The notes beneath the pieces were generated by a model that was not told the DNA's origin, ran no database searches, and was given only the letters and a program-made list of their open reading frames with translations. This document shows positions 35,801 to 47,500 of a stretch of 64,000 nt of DNA, piece after piece. The position numbers were made by a program, and so were the translations under genes. The first letter of the stretch is position 1; every line of letters starts with the position of its first letter. The DNA is taken from assembly GCA_025617375.2 (NCBI GenBank), contig JAMYGW020000007.1:930001-994000 (forward strand), written 5' to 3'. This stretch comes from Acarospora socialis (Eukaryota; Ascomycota; Lecanoromycetes; Acarosporales; Acarosporaceae).

Positions 35801-37872
35801 GATGTAAATGAAGATACGAAAGACACCAATCCAAAACGCTGTGCAAGAAGTGATTCGGAAGACCCCTAACGGCACTCTCGTCCAGACCTTTGTCTGCAAG
35901 TACTTCAGGATTCTATGAGGAAAGCGGACAGATTGTTCTCTATCAGGTATTCCCGGTCATCATACACTAAGATGATGGCAATCTTGCTGCCATGGCAATG
36001 CCTCTATTCTCTTGCATCTCGCCAGCTCGTACAAACCCAGATATATGCCAGGTACAAGCAAGTAGCGGAGATCTCCCCGCTCTTTATGGCCCAATCAGGA
36101 TTCGGAGTATGTAGCACTCTGATACATCGGGGTGCAAGTCTTTTTCGAGATGGACATGTTGCACATTCGAGCCCACTTACTCAGGGACAGGTTCACGAAC
36201 AAGCGGTATGGATTCTTCGATGGTGAGAGTCAGCCCCGATCTCGCAGTAATGCAGGGTAGATCCGGAATGCGAATGAAATAATCCAGTTGACTAAATCTG
36301 GAACAGTGGGCTGGATTAAGTGATTGCAAAGTGTTGTCTGTAACATCACAGGAGTGCATATTCCAATACCATGAGACAACAGTGCGCCGTCCCTGCACAC
36401 ATAATTGAACGAAAGAGAATGTCGCGCAGGGACGCCTCGAAAAGGTTGATCGGCATCACCTCAGAGCTGCAAGTGAGGAAGTGTGTGTTTGTCTTCTTTA
36501 AGCTCTCATCCCGAAAACCGAGTCGGTGTTCCGAAGATGGTAATCTCTGAGGCGAAACGGTCGACTGAACGCATTAGCAAACTATCGCCAAGGTCAGCCA
36601 TGGCGTTTAGGGAGACTTTGTTTACCAGGACTCAGGTTGTCCACAACGGCTATCTCAAAATGGCTTGAACCTATCCCTGTCCCTCTGCCGGGCTTCAGCT
36701 CGCCACTGTCTTCCTTTGATTGTGGCGAGCTGAATGACAGGCATGGAGAAGGACGGCATTGGCTGGAGGCTGCTTGGTTGGCTCCTTGTGGACGCTGGCT
36801 GCGTCACTCCTCGGATAGATTATATGCCACAGCCTGCTATTCAGTCCCATTGCGGATGGAACAGAATGCCACGGTCTGCTGTTCGAGGTCAATCTGGTGC
36901 GTATCACATGAATGATTGGCTGGTACGAGGACGGCCCGAAGGGACTGCATCCTAAATGAATATTTAGATAACAGAAATCTGGCGCAACCTATGAGTGTGG
37001 ATACTTACCTAGTAATTTGAGGTTACACTTACACAAAAGCTAGCTAGTTTCCACATCACGACATTGAATGATGCGCGTCGAACCTCTATGTACTCCTGCC
37101 TACCTACACTACAATGAATACAAAGAAAAACATCAATACACTGGTAATCTGATACTTTTCCACCCAATGTACTGTTTACACCGCATCTTGCACAATCATG
37201 CCCTTTTGGAGCCATAAGAGTGCCGCGAATACCTTACCTGGTACAGCATAATACAAATGACGGGTGCACTGCAGCAGCTGAGCCTAAGCTTCTGACCAAG
37301 CCATGATCCTACACTACTCGGCACCATTAGACTTTGGGCTTGTGTCTGACTGTTCTTTTCTTCTCGAATCAACATGAGCATCTTCACTTTCAAAAAAAGC
37401 CATAAAGTCCGGATGACACAATTATCTACCTCAATTTGTATATCTATGTTGTCATACTACCGACACCAAAGTCCCACGGAGAACAGATTCTGTTGAGGCA
37501 CAAGTATCAGTATAGGATCGTCTCATGCAGTGAGCAGGTGCATGCGAAAACGCACCATTGTTCACTACTTCTGCAAAGCTCTCCTTCTGCTTTCTTCCCT
37601 CTTCCAAGCGCCGTTTACGATGTTTTGCAGAGCGGGGATATGTATCTAAGGTCCCTCGGAGCTGAACAATTGGCTGATAGGAAGCCATCTTCAGCAGGGC
37701 CTCTGACGTGATCAAACCTCTTGGAGGCCTCTTCATCAGTCATGGCTACATCGTCATGCGTAGGTCAGAAGCTCGGAATAGTGTCGATGGCTCCTTGACG
37801 AGCTCCTCTCCGCAGTGTGTTCGAGTATCTGGCACATTGCATTCTGTGTTTGAATTTGCTTCTATCTGAACA
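35801..37872. other. Gene-poor stretch
   Basis: About 2 kb with no supported gene. Short frames (for example 36483-36668 plus and 37009-37215 minus, the latter with two CxxC pairs) are not backed by length or homology. A short imperfect duplication, ATGCCACAG/GCCTGCT versus ATGCCACGGTCTGCT, lies at about 36826 and 36868. Confidence 0.4.
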
Positions 37873-39640
37873 ATGAGTCTCCAGCAGATTAAAAAAGCCC
37901 TGGTTAGATATACATCTAAGCGACCTATATGGCTCGAGTTCAGATCGTCGACATGGCTCATAGCCATCACTATTGCCATGGCAACTTTTACTGTGTGTTA
38001 ACTCCGGCCAAGTCGGTGTTCTTGAATGACAACGTCTCACGCTGATGATTAGGATGGCTTTGTTTATGGCATTGTATCTGCACCACCTCACCGTTGTGAA
38101 GTATGTTCATACTACTGACCTTACAAGGTCGTCCCGGTACTGCCCTTTTCTCTGCGAGACAGATCAAATGTCCCAGAAAGCCAATGTTAGAGATATCCTA
38201 CACCACGATTGTGTAAATGCCGTTTGCTGAATTTGACAAGTGCAATCCTGGAGCTCGGCGCTTTTGGCGGTCCATGGGTTCTCAATGCTTATCACTTCAC
38301 GTACGTCTTGATCTTCAAGGCGTTAACCTGATTCATGAATTCTGATGGCGGCAAAAGCGATTGCTGGATGGTTCGCGGACCGAAGTTCTTCTCGTCAAGC
38401 ACCTTTCCTTGTTGGCCTTGCCTTGACCTTTGCAGCCACGATAATGTTTGCGAAGGCGGTCAGTCCCGCATGGCTGGTGGTTGCTCGATGTCTTCAAGGG
38501 GCTTCTGCTGGGGTCGTTTATACGGTCGGGCTCGCACTACTTGTGGACACCGTTGGCCGTGAGGAACTAGGACAGTGGATGGGCTTTGTAATGATGGGCT
38601 TAAACATTGGCACCCTCGTTGGGCCTTTACTTGGAGGCATCATCTATACGAGGTCGGGGTACTGGTCTGTTTTCATAGTTGTCCTTGCAGTTGTTGGCTT
38701 CGACTTCTTGCTTCGAGTTTTTATGATTGAAAAGGCAAAAGCGTCGAAATGGAACAAGCCCAAACTGGACGGTACCACATATGGAACTATATCTCAGTCT
38801 GTCACCCAAACTCGCCAGGGCGAGGCGGATGACGATAGCACCTGCGATGAGCGAAGTAGGACCAGCGAGGAAGGGTCTCTCGAATCTGGTCATGGCCATT
38901 CAGTGTCCAGGAAGAAGGAGTCGTTCCTTGGGAGGCATTTCCCAATCATGGTATCATTGCTCGGATCGAAGCGGCTGATGTCTGCGGTTTACGGATCCTT
39001 CATCAACACTACGCTTACCTGTGCTTTCGACGGAGTGATCCCGTTGTTCGTCCACAAGACCTTCGGCTGGAACGCCACCGGTGCTGGTCTCATCTTTCTG
39101 ACCATTGCCGTTCCATCCATCCTCGGTCCACTGGCAGGTGCTCTCTCCGACCGAGTGGGCCCTCGTCCGGTGTCCCTTGGTGGATTCGCTCTCGCGACAC
39201 CTGCTCTGGCGCTGCTGGGCCTTGTACAACACGATGATACTGGGCAGGCGGTGTTATTCTGCGCCCTACTTGCTGTCATAGGTATTCTTTTTCTTTATTA
39301 ATCCATGAACAGCATTTTAAAGAGCCCGGGCTCATCGATAATCGCAGGCATTGGAAACAGCATGGTCTACGCACCGCTAGCGGCAGACATGAGCGCTGAA
39401 ATTGACGCCATCATCATGAGGAAGCCAGAGCTATTCAAGACGGGTGGTGCATATGCGCAAGCGTTTGGTTTATTCGACGGTGCTATCGCACTCGGGACCG
39501 TGGTCGGACCCGTGTGGGCTGGCTTGATATACGATCATACAAGCTGGGCAATTATGGTCGGGACACTGGCACTGGTTTGCGCTTCTGGAGTGGTACCGGT
39601 GGTATGTACCACCCTATGCCACCATACTCTTACAGGATGA
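37873..39640 (+). CDS. MFS transporter, vesicular-amine-transporter-like (DHA1/SLC18-like)
   Basis: Six exons, 37873-37992, 38053-38073 (21 nt), 38128-38185, 38241-38300, 38358-39281 and 39348-39640, encode 491 residues with about 12 membrane segments. Splicing builds TFT-DGFVYGI-VVPVLPFSLRDR, then LLAVHGFSMLITSP-IAGWFADRSSSR, the MFS loop 2-3 signature, and later LQGASAGVVYTVGLALLVDTVG. The C-terminal half has GPLAGALSDRVGPRP and PLAADMSAEI. This pattern matches fungal relatives of vesicular monoamine transporters, which exchange protons for amine substrates. The long acidic loop (about residues 225-270) is cytoplasmic. The exact 3' end is uncertain because a very short GTATGT...ACAG could be spliced near 39601-39634. 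Beside a decarboxylase it may export an aromatic amine. Confidence 0.88.
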
Positions 39641-41365
39641 TGACGAACCGATATAGTTGCTCTACATCGGATGACCATCAAGCTGCCAGGGGTACAGCTT
39701 ACTTGATGATTGCAACGGTGATGTTGTTTTGAGAAGCTGGTGGGTTGTTGTTATGATTGACCAGCAAGGCGTTATAAAACTGCTTTTTGGCTTCTAGCGG
39801 CAGTATTGCTATATGTCTATACGGCCCGGGTGGAACATTTGCGTGCTTGCTGATCGTTCACCGCAGACAAAGTTAAAGATTTGAAGAGATAGCAACCATT
39901 CCTAGAAGAGCTCCTTCTCAGGGGAGGAATGAACTATCCCCCCCTTACTCAAGTTTCACCCGTACTGTCATCGGGCTGTGAACTTGGGGAGCGAACGAGG
40001 CCCCTCGGCCTAAGATACGGCAAATGTCTTCGGTCTACCCTGATCTCTTCAAATCGCATTTATATCTACTGTACCCTATTTACTAATATCCACCCCAACT
40101 GAATTTAAGGCCTAAGTTTAGGCGTCAACTTAGGTGCGGGCATATCTATAGGTAAGATGTAACAATATTGATAGTAAATATTAGACATGAACTTATGCGC
40201 AAGCTTAGACACATAGACATGGTCTTAGGCACGGTCTTAGGCATGAAGTCAAGCATATAAGTCTGAAAATCTCATATATGATCAGTGAATCTTGCACCTA
40301 AACTTAAGCCTTAAATTCAGTGGGGGTAGATCTCAGTAGAAAGGGTAGATATAAATGCGATTTGAAGAGATCAGGGTAGACTGGAGACGTTTGCCGCCTA
40401 AAATACTCACAAATAAGGTGCGACTCTGCGGGATGCCCGGCGCTAGTGGCATAGGGCAAAACGCCGGCCCGAGGCCATACCTAATGTTTTCCCAAACGAC
40501 TTAACCAACAAGATCAGAGATCAGAATCATCACACCGCAAGCAAAGCGCAAAGCACCCAACTCCGACGCCTTCTGTTACACCCTCCAAAAGGCCCCAGAA
40601 CAGCTTTCTTCCCACGTGCTCCCTCACCCTGCCTCCAAGCCCCAAAGTTCCCTTCCGCATCTGATGGGAGCAACCCTACGTCAAGACCTCCATATCCAAC
40701 ATCTCAGCCTGCGCTCATCGACCACACCCTCCTCACCCAAGTCCTCCCCACGGCATTGAAACGAATCAAGCCCCATCGCAGAATTAGGAGGGAATTGCCC
40801 CGACCTCAGAGCCCTACCTTATATGAAATAGGTATCTAGGTAGCTTGCACCACACATGAGATGCGCAGGTATGTATGTATGTTATCGTCAGCAGCCTTTC
40901 ACGGACCTGTGTTTTGGTGTCTTTCCCCTTCGTATGCACGCACCTACCCGCCCCGATTCCTTTTCAGACTCACTCGATCGACATACTTTGAATCGACGCT
41001 CGCAGTAGACGCAAGATACGGCGTTGAGGGCAAGGTCACTTGGATGCTAGGTTCGTGGGATGTGTTGGTCACGGAGTACGTGGTGTGCTGGAAATGGGGT
41101 TCTGGTCGAGGTACTCGGGCCAGTTGATCATGGTCTGGGGTGAAAACTGAGGGTGTTTGGGATGCTGGAATGTCATGCGAGGTAGATCCACTCCGCGTAC
41201 TCAAAGGATTATCAGGACGCATTGGATGCACGGTCTATATTCTATACTGGTCACGGAGCCATGAATTGGCATTGAAGGTAGCAACTTGAGTTCCGTCTTC
41301 GTGAATTTGGCTAAACCGGCGTGGCAGAAGACAAAGTAGAGTACGTTCGGCAAGCCTCAAATACT
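39641..41365. other. Intergenic gap containing a MITE-like element
   Basis: It holds the inverted-repeat element at 40018-40397 (listed separately). CT-rich DNA follows at about 40500-40980, and a TCTAGGTA-type palindrome lies near 40830. The small frame at 40861-41127 has no homology. No gene is called. Confidence 0.5.
40018..40397. mobile_element. MITE-like element with long terminal inverted repeats
   Basis: The left arm (40018-40122) and the reverse complement of the right arm (40297-40397) match over about 100 bp with scattered mismatches. Shared words include GTCTACCCTGATCTCTTCAA, ATCGCATTTATATCTAC and CACTGAATTTAAGGC in both arms (with minor differences). The unique centre of about 170 bp carries several CTTAGGCA-like words. 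Flanking octamers CTAAGATA (40010-40017) and CTAAAATA (40398-40405) differ at one base and look like an 8-bp target duplication, as made by hAT-type transposases. There is no coding capacity, so it would be non-autonomous. A solo arm of a second copy lies at 11672-11725. Confidence 0.85.
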
Positions 41366-42546
41366 CTAGATCTTGATGGCACTCTCCAACGCTTTCCTCT
41401 TCTTCTCTTGCCTCGCGATCGCCTTGGCCCCCATAATGCCACCGCCCCAGTGCCGCTTACTCTCCTCGTATTTCTCGGAGTAGCCTTCTTTGATCGTGGA
41501 GATCAGCTTCGACATTTCCGACTTGTCCTCGGATCGAACTTCGGTAAGAGCAAGTACGGCGGCAGTCTGCAGATACAAGTATCAGTAATGACCATCGATA
41601 TGCCAACAAATCGTGGTAAAATATACCTTCTTGTGCACGACAGTCCCAAGTCTTGCCTTGCCCTTGATTATAGCGTACGGCACACCCATCTTTCGACACA
41701 AGGCCGGAAGGAAGATGACCAGCTCGATGGGATCAACATCATTGGGAATCAACACCAAGCCAGCCTTCTTGTTCTCGATCAACCCGACCACATGATTGAG
41801 TCCGTATTTTACCGCGTACGGCTTCTTGCTGACGTCTTCCTTCTTCTTACCCTCCGACACAGCAGTAGCCTCCTTGTGCAGCCTCTCCTTCTTCTCCGCC
41901 TTCGTCTCCGGTCGGTACTTGCTCAGCAGCTTGAACGCTTGCGCGGCGGTGTTACGATCGAGCACGTTCTGGAACTGGGCGATGGCGGGAGGGACTTTGA
42001 GACGGAGGTTCAGGATTTTCTTTTGGCGTTGTAGACGAATGTATTCGGGCCATCGCACCATGCGCGAGAGGTTTCGGCGGGGTTGTATGTCTTGACCGAT
42101 ACCGAAGTTGCGCGGACGTTTCTCGATCAGGGGGTTCTAAAAAGTGTATAGCTCATCAGCGCTGCCAAGCGATTACACAATGCAGAAGAGATAGGGAAGG
42201 GCAGTGTACCTTAGCGGTCTTCTTCGTCGCACCCGCCTTGCTCTGCGGGAAAGGCGCAGGCGCGGCTTTCTTTCCTTGTTTGGGAGGCTGTCATTGAGAA
42301 AAGAAGACCATCAGCGAATCGTGTTCACCAATTGCACTTCTTTGAACTCTAGAGAGACCACGAAGCTGCTTTGCGGCAAACTTGTGACTCAAGCCATTGT
42401 CATCACCGTGTCAGTTCGGCCCGAAGACCTCACTTCTATCGGTGGAGAATCATGTCTCGACATGCCATCGGCAGCTTCGCCAAAGCCGGTGCGATGTAGA
42501 GGTCGTCTTTAAGTGTTCATCGAGGATGATGCTGGCTGCTTACCAT
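41366..42546 (-). CDS. 60S ribosomal protein eL8 (L7Ae family, L8)
   Basis: Four exons on the minus strand, 42544-42546 (only the ATG), 42210-42287, 41627-42136 and 41366-41566, encode 263 residues. The body shows the eL8 N-terminal basic tail ([16 protein letters not shown]), [19 protein letters not shown], and the L7Ae RNA-binding core [26 protein letters not shown] (split here for length). The start codon alone forms the first exon, followed by a 256-nt intron, an arrangement common in fungal ribosomal protein genes and often used for expression control. It is part of the large ribosomal subunit. Confidence 0.96.
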
Positions 42547-42860
42547 GATGGTTGATTGTCGTGGGTTGTCGGATATTGTCGTGGGGCTGGATGGATGTTT
42601 TCTTCGTAACGATATCGAGGTTGTGGACATTGAAATCGCTTAGCGAGACGCTAGCGGGATATCGAAAACCCTAGCCCCAGGCACATATCAAATCTACATG
42701 TAGGAAAACCCCGACTGCCAAACGTGACGCTATCAGGTATGATGCAGTTCCGAAGCAGATTGTGCCAATATCGTAACGTCTTTTGAACAGTATACTCTAG
42801 GCCCTTGGGACCGTCACTACCGGGGCATGAGTCGTTTTGCTGGGCGTAATGTTTTCATTA
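42547..42860. other. Short gap: eL8 promoter and CTU1 3' end
   Basis: This lies between the eL8 start and the CTU1 stop, both minus strand. Nothing else is visible. Confidence 0.4.
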
Positions 42861-44165
42861 CTACCCTCCGTTCAATGCTATTCCTTCAAGATTACTCCTA
42901 AATGCAGTCATGTCCTTATCCCCAGATCCCAGCTCGATCTCCATCCTCGGCCGGTTCTTGTTCAGACCTTCGAGGAGCATACAGGCCTTACATATGTCTT
43001 GACTCGACAGATAGCCACACCTGATACACTGTCCCATCTGCTGCGTCGGCAGCTTCCGGCCCAGCCTTCCGGAAGGGTTCTTTTTTGGTCCTTTGCCAAT
43101 CTTGATGTTGCCCTCTATTCTATCGTGCGGTTGGCCCTTCTGCCTCGGTGACGTAACCTCCACTTCTCGTCCCTCGGCCACCTCATCGTCGATCAGCCTG
43201 CGTTCCATATCGGCCATCTCTCCTCCACTACTCCTTCCGTTCGCACTTCCACACCCGCCAGTGGCCCCCTCCTCACCACCATCGCCAGCCACTGCCGAAG
43301 CCCCCTTCCCAGCACAGCCCGTTTTACCACTCACTTCAACCGGCACCAACTTCGCCATGTCCTCCCCACTCCTCACCACATCCAAAATCGCACTCGGCCT
43401 GACCCTCTCCAGATTCTTGATGAGACCCCTCGCACTCCCCCTAAACGCCTCGGGACTATAAACGCACTCCGTACTGAAATAATCCAACCGCTTATGATGC
43501 GCATACAGCACAATCTCCTTCTCGTACGCATACTTCAACGGCTTGCTCCTCTTGATCTCGCTGGCCGCGCTCGCCGTCACGATGCTCGTACTCCTCGCCA
43601 GTCGCGGCAGGTCGCCCCGCAGCAGATTCATCATGACCGTCTCGGCGATGTCGTCGGCGTTGTGGCCCGTGACGACGTGTTTGATGCCCAGTCGCGCCGC
43701 GCCCCGGTCCAGCGCTTGCCGCCGGAAGACGCCGCAGTACGTGCAGTTGCCCTTCTTGCCGACCTGCTCGACGACTTGGTCCATCGTCCAGCCGTAGAGC
43801 TCGTCGTAGCCGACGATTTCCAGCGGCATGGAGTATTGCACTGCGTTGCGCTTGACCGTCTCCAGGCTGTCGTCTCGGTAGCCTTTGATGCCCTCGTCGA
43901 TGGAGAGCAGGACGAGGTCGAGACCGTAGTTGTAGCGCTCGTTGAGAGTTTTGAGGATCGATGCGAGGACGGTGGAGTCCTTGCCGCCTGAGGCACCGAT
44001 GGCGATGCGCTCACCCGGGTGGAAGAGGGTGTTGTTGATGATGGTGTGGTGGATTTCGGTTTCGAAGATGGACAGGAAGCAGGTCTTGCATAGTTTTTGG
44101 TGATTCTTGGGTCTGATGATGAGGGCCCGAGCTGTATGGCAGACTGCGCAAGGAGTGGGAGGCAT
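42861..44165 (-). CDS. Cytoplasmic tRNA 2-thiolation protein 1 (NCS6/CTU1)
   Basis: A single exon of 434 residues, starting with ATG at 44163-44165 (MPPTPCAVC). N-terminal CxxC zinc motifs (CAVC, CKTC) precede the PP-loop ATP site ASGGKDST. Then come [30 protein letters not shown] and [19 protein letters not shown], all characteristic of Ncs6/Ctu1. The enzyme adenylates and thiolates wobble U34 of tRNA Lys, Glu and Gln, using sulfur delivered by Urm1. The C-terminal zinc motif ([16 protein letters not shown]) is present. Between about residues 290 and 385 there is a Gly-rich, low-complexity insertion not expected in yeast Ncs6. Confidence 0.95.
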   Translation of the reverse strand: MPPTPCAVCHTARALIIRPKNHQKLCKTCFLSIFETEIHHTIINNTLFHPGERIAIGASGGKDSTVLASILKTLNERYNYGLDLVLLSIDEGIKGYRDDSLETVKRNAVQYSMPLEIVGYDELYGWTMDQVVEQVGKKGNCTYCGVFRRQALDRGAARLGIKHVVTGHNADDIAETVMMNLLRGDLPRLARSTSIVTASAASEIKRSKPLKYAYEKEIVLYAHHKRLDYFSTECVYSPEAFRGSARGLIKNLERVRPSAILDVVRSGEDMAKLVPVEVSGKTGCAGKGASAVAGDGGEEGATGGCGSANGRSSGGEMADMERRLIDDEVAEGREVEVTSPRQKGQPHDRIEGNIKIGKGPKKNPSGRLGRKLPTQQMGQCIRCGYLSSQDICKACMLLEGLNKNRPRMEIELGSGDKDMTAFRSNLEGIALNGG

Positions 44166-44571
44166 TTCTATAGTTCGTCGAGGTTGTTGCAACTCTGCGG
44201 TGGAGTTGCCGGAAGATAAGAATGCCTAATCCGGCTTAGCGGTAAGTTCAACAGCTGGGCTCAAGGAAGGATGAACTTTGAGAGTCAAGACAACCAGCGT
44301 GTTGCTTGTTTGGCATGTTATTTAATGGACATAAATGCTTCTACCCATCCTCTACGTTTGATTGAATAGAATACACATATTACTGAACCACGCTATGACT
44401 ATCCCCGCCGATGCTGCCGCTCAAACATCCAACGTGATGCCCACCAACACCATGTACCATGCTCGATACGATCGACTGCAGATTGAAGTCTAACATATAG
44501 AGAAGAGACCGCACGCTCGAAGACTACTACCCGGAATAGAAGAATCATGAAATGCTTGACAGTACCGCTCC
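44166..44571. other. Gap: CTU1 promoter and BLM10 3' end
   Basis: The short minus frame at 44399-44593 overlaps the last exon of the downstream gene and is a shadow. Nothing else is seen. Confidence 0.4.
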
Positions 44572-47500
44572 TTATGCAAAGTAGCTCTTCCATAAAACGC
44601 CTTCAAGGTCCTCGAGTTGCTCCGGTGAGAATGCCTGAGTTCTTGTTAGTATCGCTGTTCAGCCATGGACGAGTTCTGGGCACTCACCTTTACGTCTACA
44701 TGCCACGTGTCCTGCCTCGTCTTCTTGAAATCACTCAATATGCTCTTGACGCTCTTGCCTACCATTCCAGGATCTGCTGAGGCTTTGTTCGCCAAGGTAG
44801 TCAAGACGTCCGGTAACCACAGTGGTGGCGGTGACATGTACGGGAAGGCTTGTACTAACGCGCCCAGACCCAAGACCGCAGCGTGGCGAGTGAGGACCAG
44901 TTTGTTCTGCTCCGGTGTCGGCGTACTTGTTCCAGACACTCCAGTCTTGGACTTCTTGGGCAAAGGCGAGTCTAGCAGCATCTTCACGAACTTCTTATTC
45001 AGTTTTTCGACGATATTGGTGCGCAACGATACTGCTGAACAGCGTATCATGCCCGATAGGGTTGTAGAGGCACCAAGACGGACCTCCAGCTGAGCATCCT
45101 CCAGCATGCTGGCAACGCAGTCGAATAGAGCTTGCTGCTCGTGACCGGAGATGAGGAAGAGACGGCGAAAGTAGATGACCTGCATGTTAATCAAGACGCG
45201 CAAGCGTTGATGCCACAACGGAGACGTCTTCCCAATGCGGATGAGGGCATTGATGAGCTCGGTGTCTTCACCAGCTCGATGAGGAATGTTTGGTAAATGG
45301 CGGAAGACGTGATACGCGAGTGACTGAAGCTCGGGGTCCTCCTTCACATCCATCATATGTAGCAGCTGATCCATGAAGACATTTGGGAAGAATTGCAGTA
45401 GTTGAGTGCACTCAAATGAAGAAAGTGTCGAGTCGAGCCACAACAGGACAGTCTTGCTACCTGATGTGTACGACGATGGCGTCTGCTGACCAGGCGTTCG
45501 TTCAAGTCTCCACTTCTCGAGTCTCAAAAAGGTATCGTGGATGGTCTTTATAAACTCCTCGGTTGGTTGATAAGGTCTGCTACCCACCGAAGACGCCGCC
45601 TTTTCTCTCTCGATCAGGTCTTCGACACTCTTATACGACTCATGGTATCGAGTGCGATAGATACTGCCCAAAGTCTGTCCCATGGCTTCACGAACACCCT
45701 TATACGGATGATCGAGGTGAGCCAAGAAGTCTTGAATTATAGGCTTTTCCAGCTGGAAATGCCATCCCGCGTCCACAATACATTGCTGCAGTAGTTGAAT
45801 TTTCGAGCTCTCCTTGAAGGCTGCATTCGATGCCATGTCTAGTCTGAAGCTGGCGAGCCAGTCCACAATCGGCCATGCACGTCTCGGATCCTTGCCTTGA
45901 AGTACAAGGTGAAGGAAGGTCGTCCAGTATCCCGAGTTCTCCGGCGTCAATCCGTCGGAAAACACCATGCGAATGATGGGGAAAGCGAACTCCCACACCA
46001 TGCTTCGTTTCGCTACGCTATCATCAGTAACGGCAGTGAGCAGTGCTCCCAGAATCTCAGCGGTTGCGCGATGCTGGTGTTTGTCGGCGCCATCTTCGTA
46101 AACCGTGTTTACCAACTCTTTGATGTCTTCGAAAGTAGCAACAGCGACCTTGTTGATGACCAGTTCGAATGCATACATCAGCATCATAGCGCTAGCCATT
46201 CGGAACCTATCCGCGCTGGCGTCGCGTGGTTCTTGTTTGAGATACCCGAAAAACGTAGCAAACCACTTCCGTGTCAAGAGCTTGCCCATCTGGGTGCGAA
46301 CCTTGACCTCCACTGCGTCAAAGTCAAGCGCTTTTGTGACGGTGGAATTGTATGCTGGCATAGTCTTGTCCCAGAGTAGCCAACCGGGATAATCGTGATC
46401 GACATAGTATTCAGCGTCTGGCTGTGCAAAACCGGAGAGATACTCTTGAGTCCAGTTAGGGTCCTCCCTACGTGTCTCCACTTGAATCTTCGCAGGTAGG
46501 TCCTGCTTGTCAAGCAGGTAATTCTCGTAGCTGTGCTTGCAAATAGCACGCATATCTACCAGGGAGAACAAAGCGACTAATGCTCCCGAGTATAGCCCGC
46601 GCAGCCCAGGATGTGAGTCTACCGTGCCAGTAGTAACGAGATCGATCATATTCTCTGAGGCGATGGAGTCAAATCGGAGTCCAAGATTTATGACGATGGC
46701 TGCCGTTCTACTCGCTTTCTTCCAATGGGATCTCCTGGCCAAGTCGACGAGCTCGTTAGCTAGTGCAGCTTTCTTAGCCTCTATCAGTCTCCTCTTTTTC
46801 AGGATGAAGTCCCTTTTCTTCACAACCGCGGTCTCTACAGAATCGGCCGGAATTATGGCTTGTATAACTTCCTTGTCGAGGATGACCAGACGCTCCAGCG
46901 GTCTACCATAGTCCATGACTTGAAAAGTGGCTCCAGAGCACAGCTTTTGAATGGACGGTTTGTCTGCGGTGCTAGCTGCAATGAAAGACTTCACTAAGGA
47001 CGGCGCAAATCGCCAATCTCGGCTTATGGTCTTTGAAAGGCTGCCAAATAGTAAGGTGAACATAGCTCCTTTGATTCTCGGGTAGTCGTTGGCTTTGATC
47101 GCCTTCTCGAATGCTTCCAGCAACGGCGGTATAACCAATGGACGTGCTCCTATGATGGCTTTTACTGCAGATTCCCCGGCGCTCTGTGCATTACGCCGGA
47201 TTTCTGTGTACAATGATACACTTGATTCTGCCAGATCCAACAGGAGTATCTTGTCAAGGTCTGATTTTGGTCTTGGGGCAGCATTGTGCCGAAGACGTTG
47301 CAGGTGATAGACGTTTGCTCTTCGCAGCAACAGTGGTCTAGGATACTCTTTCCGCAGGCCACTAACCTTGTAAGGGTGGATATCAGCTGCATAAAGTCTT
47401 GTGACTCGGTCGAGTACGTGAGCCGATCTCTCAATCCCGACATCGATGAACCATGAGCGATAAGCAGTGTATAAAGGTCCAAAGCATGCAACGTCGTCCT

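Noticed and set aside
37009-37215. Cys-rich 68-residue frame that might be a zinc-finger regulator of the cluster
   Set aside because: Only two CxxC pairs, no Zn2Cys6 spacing, no supporting exons, and it lies in AT-rich DNA with several random frames.
43494-43991. Plus-strand 165-residue frame over CTU1
   Set aside because: Antisense shadow of the PP-loop domain; the sequence lacks any recognisable motif.
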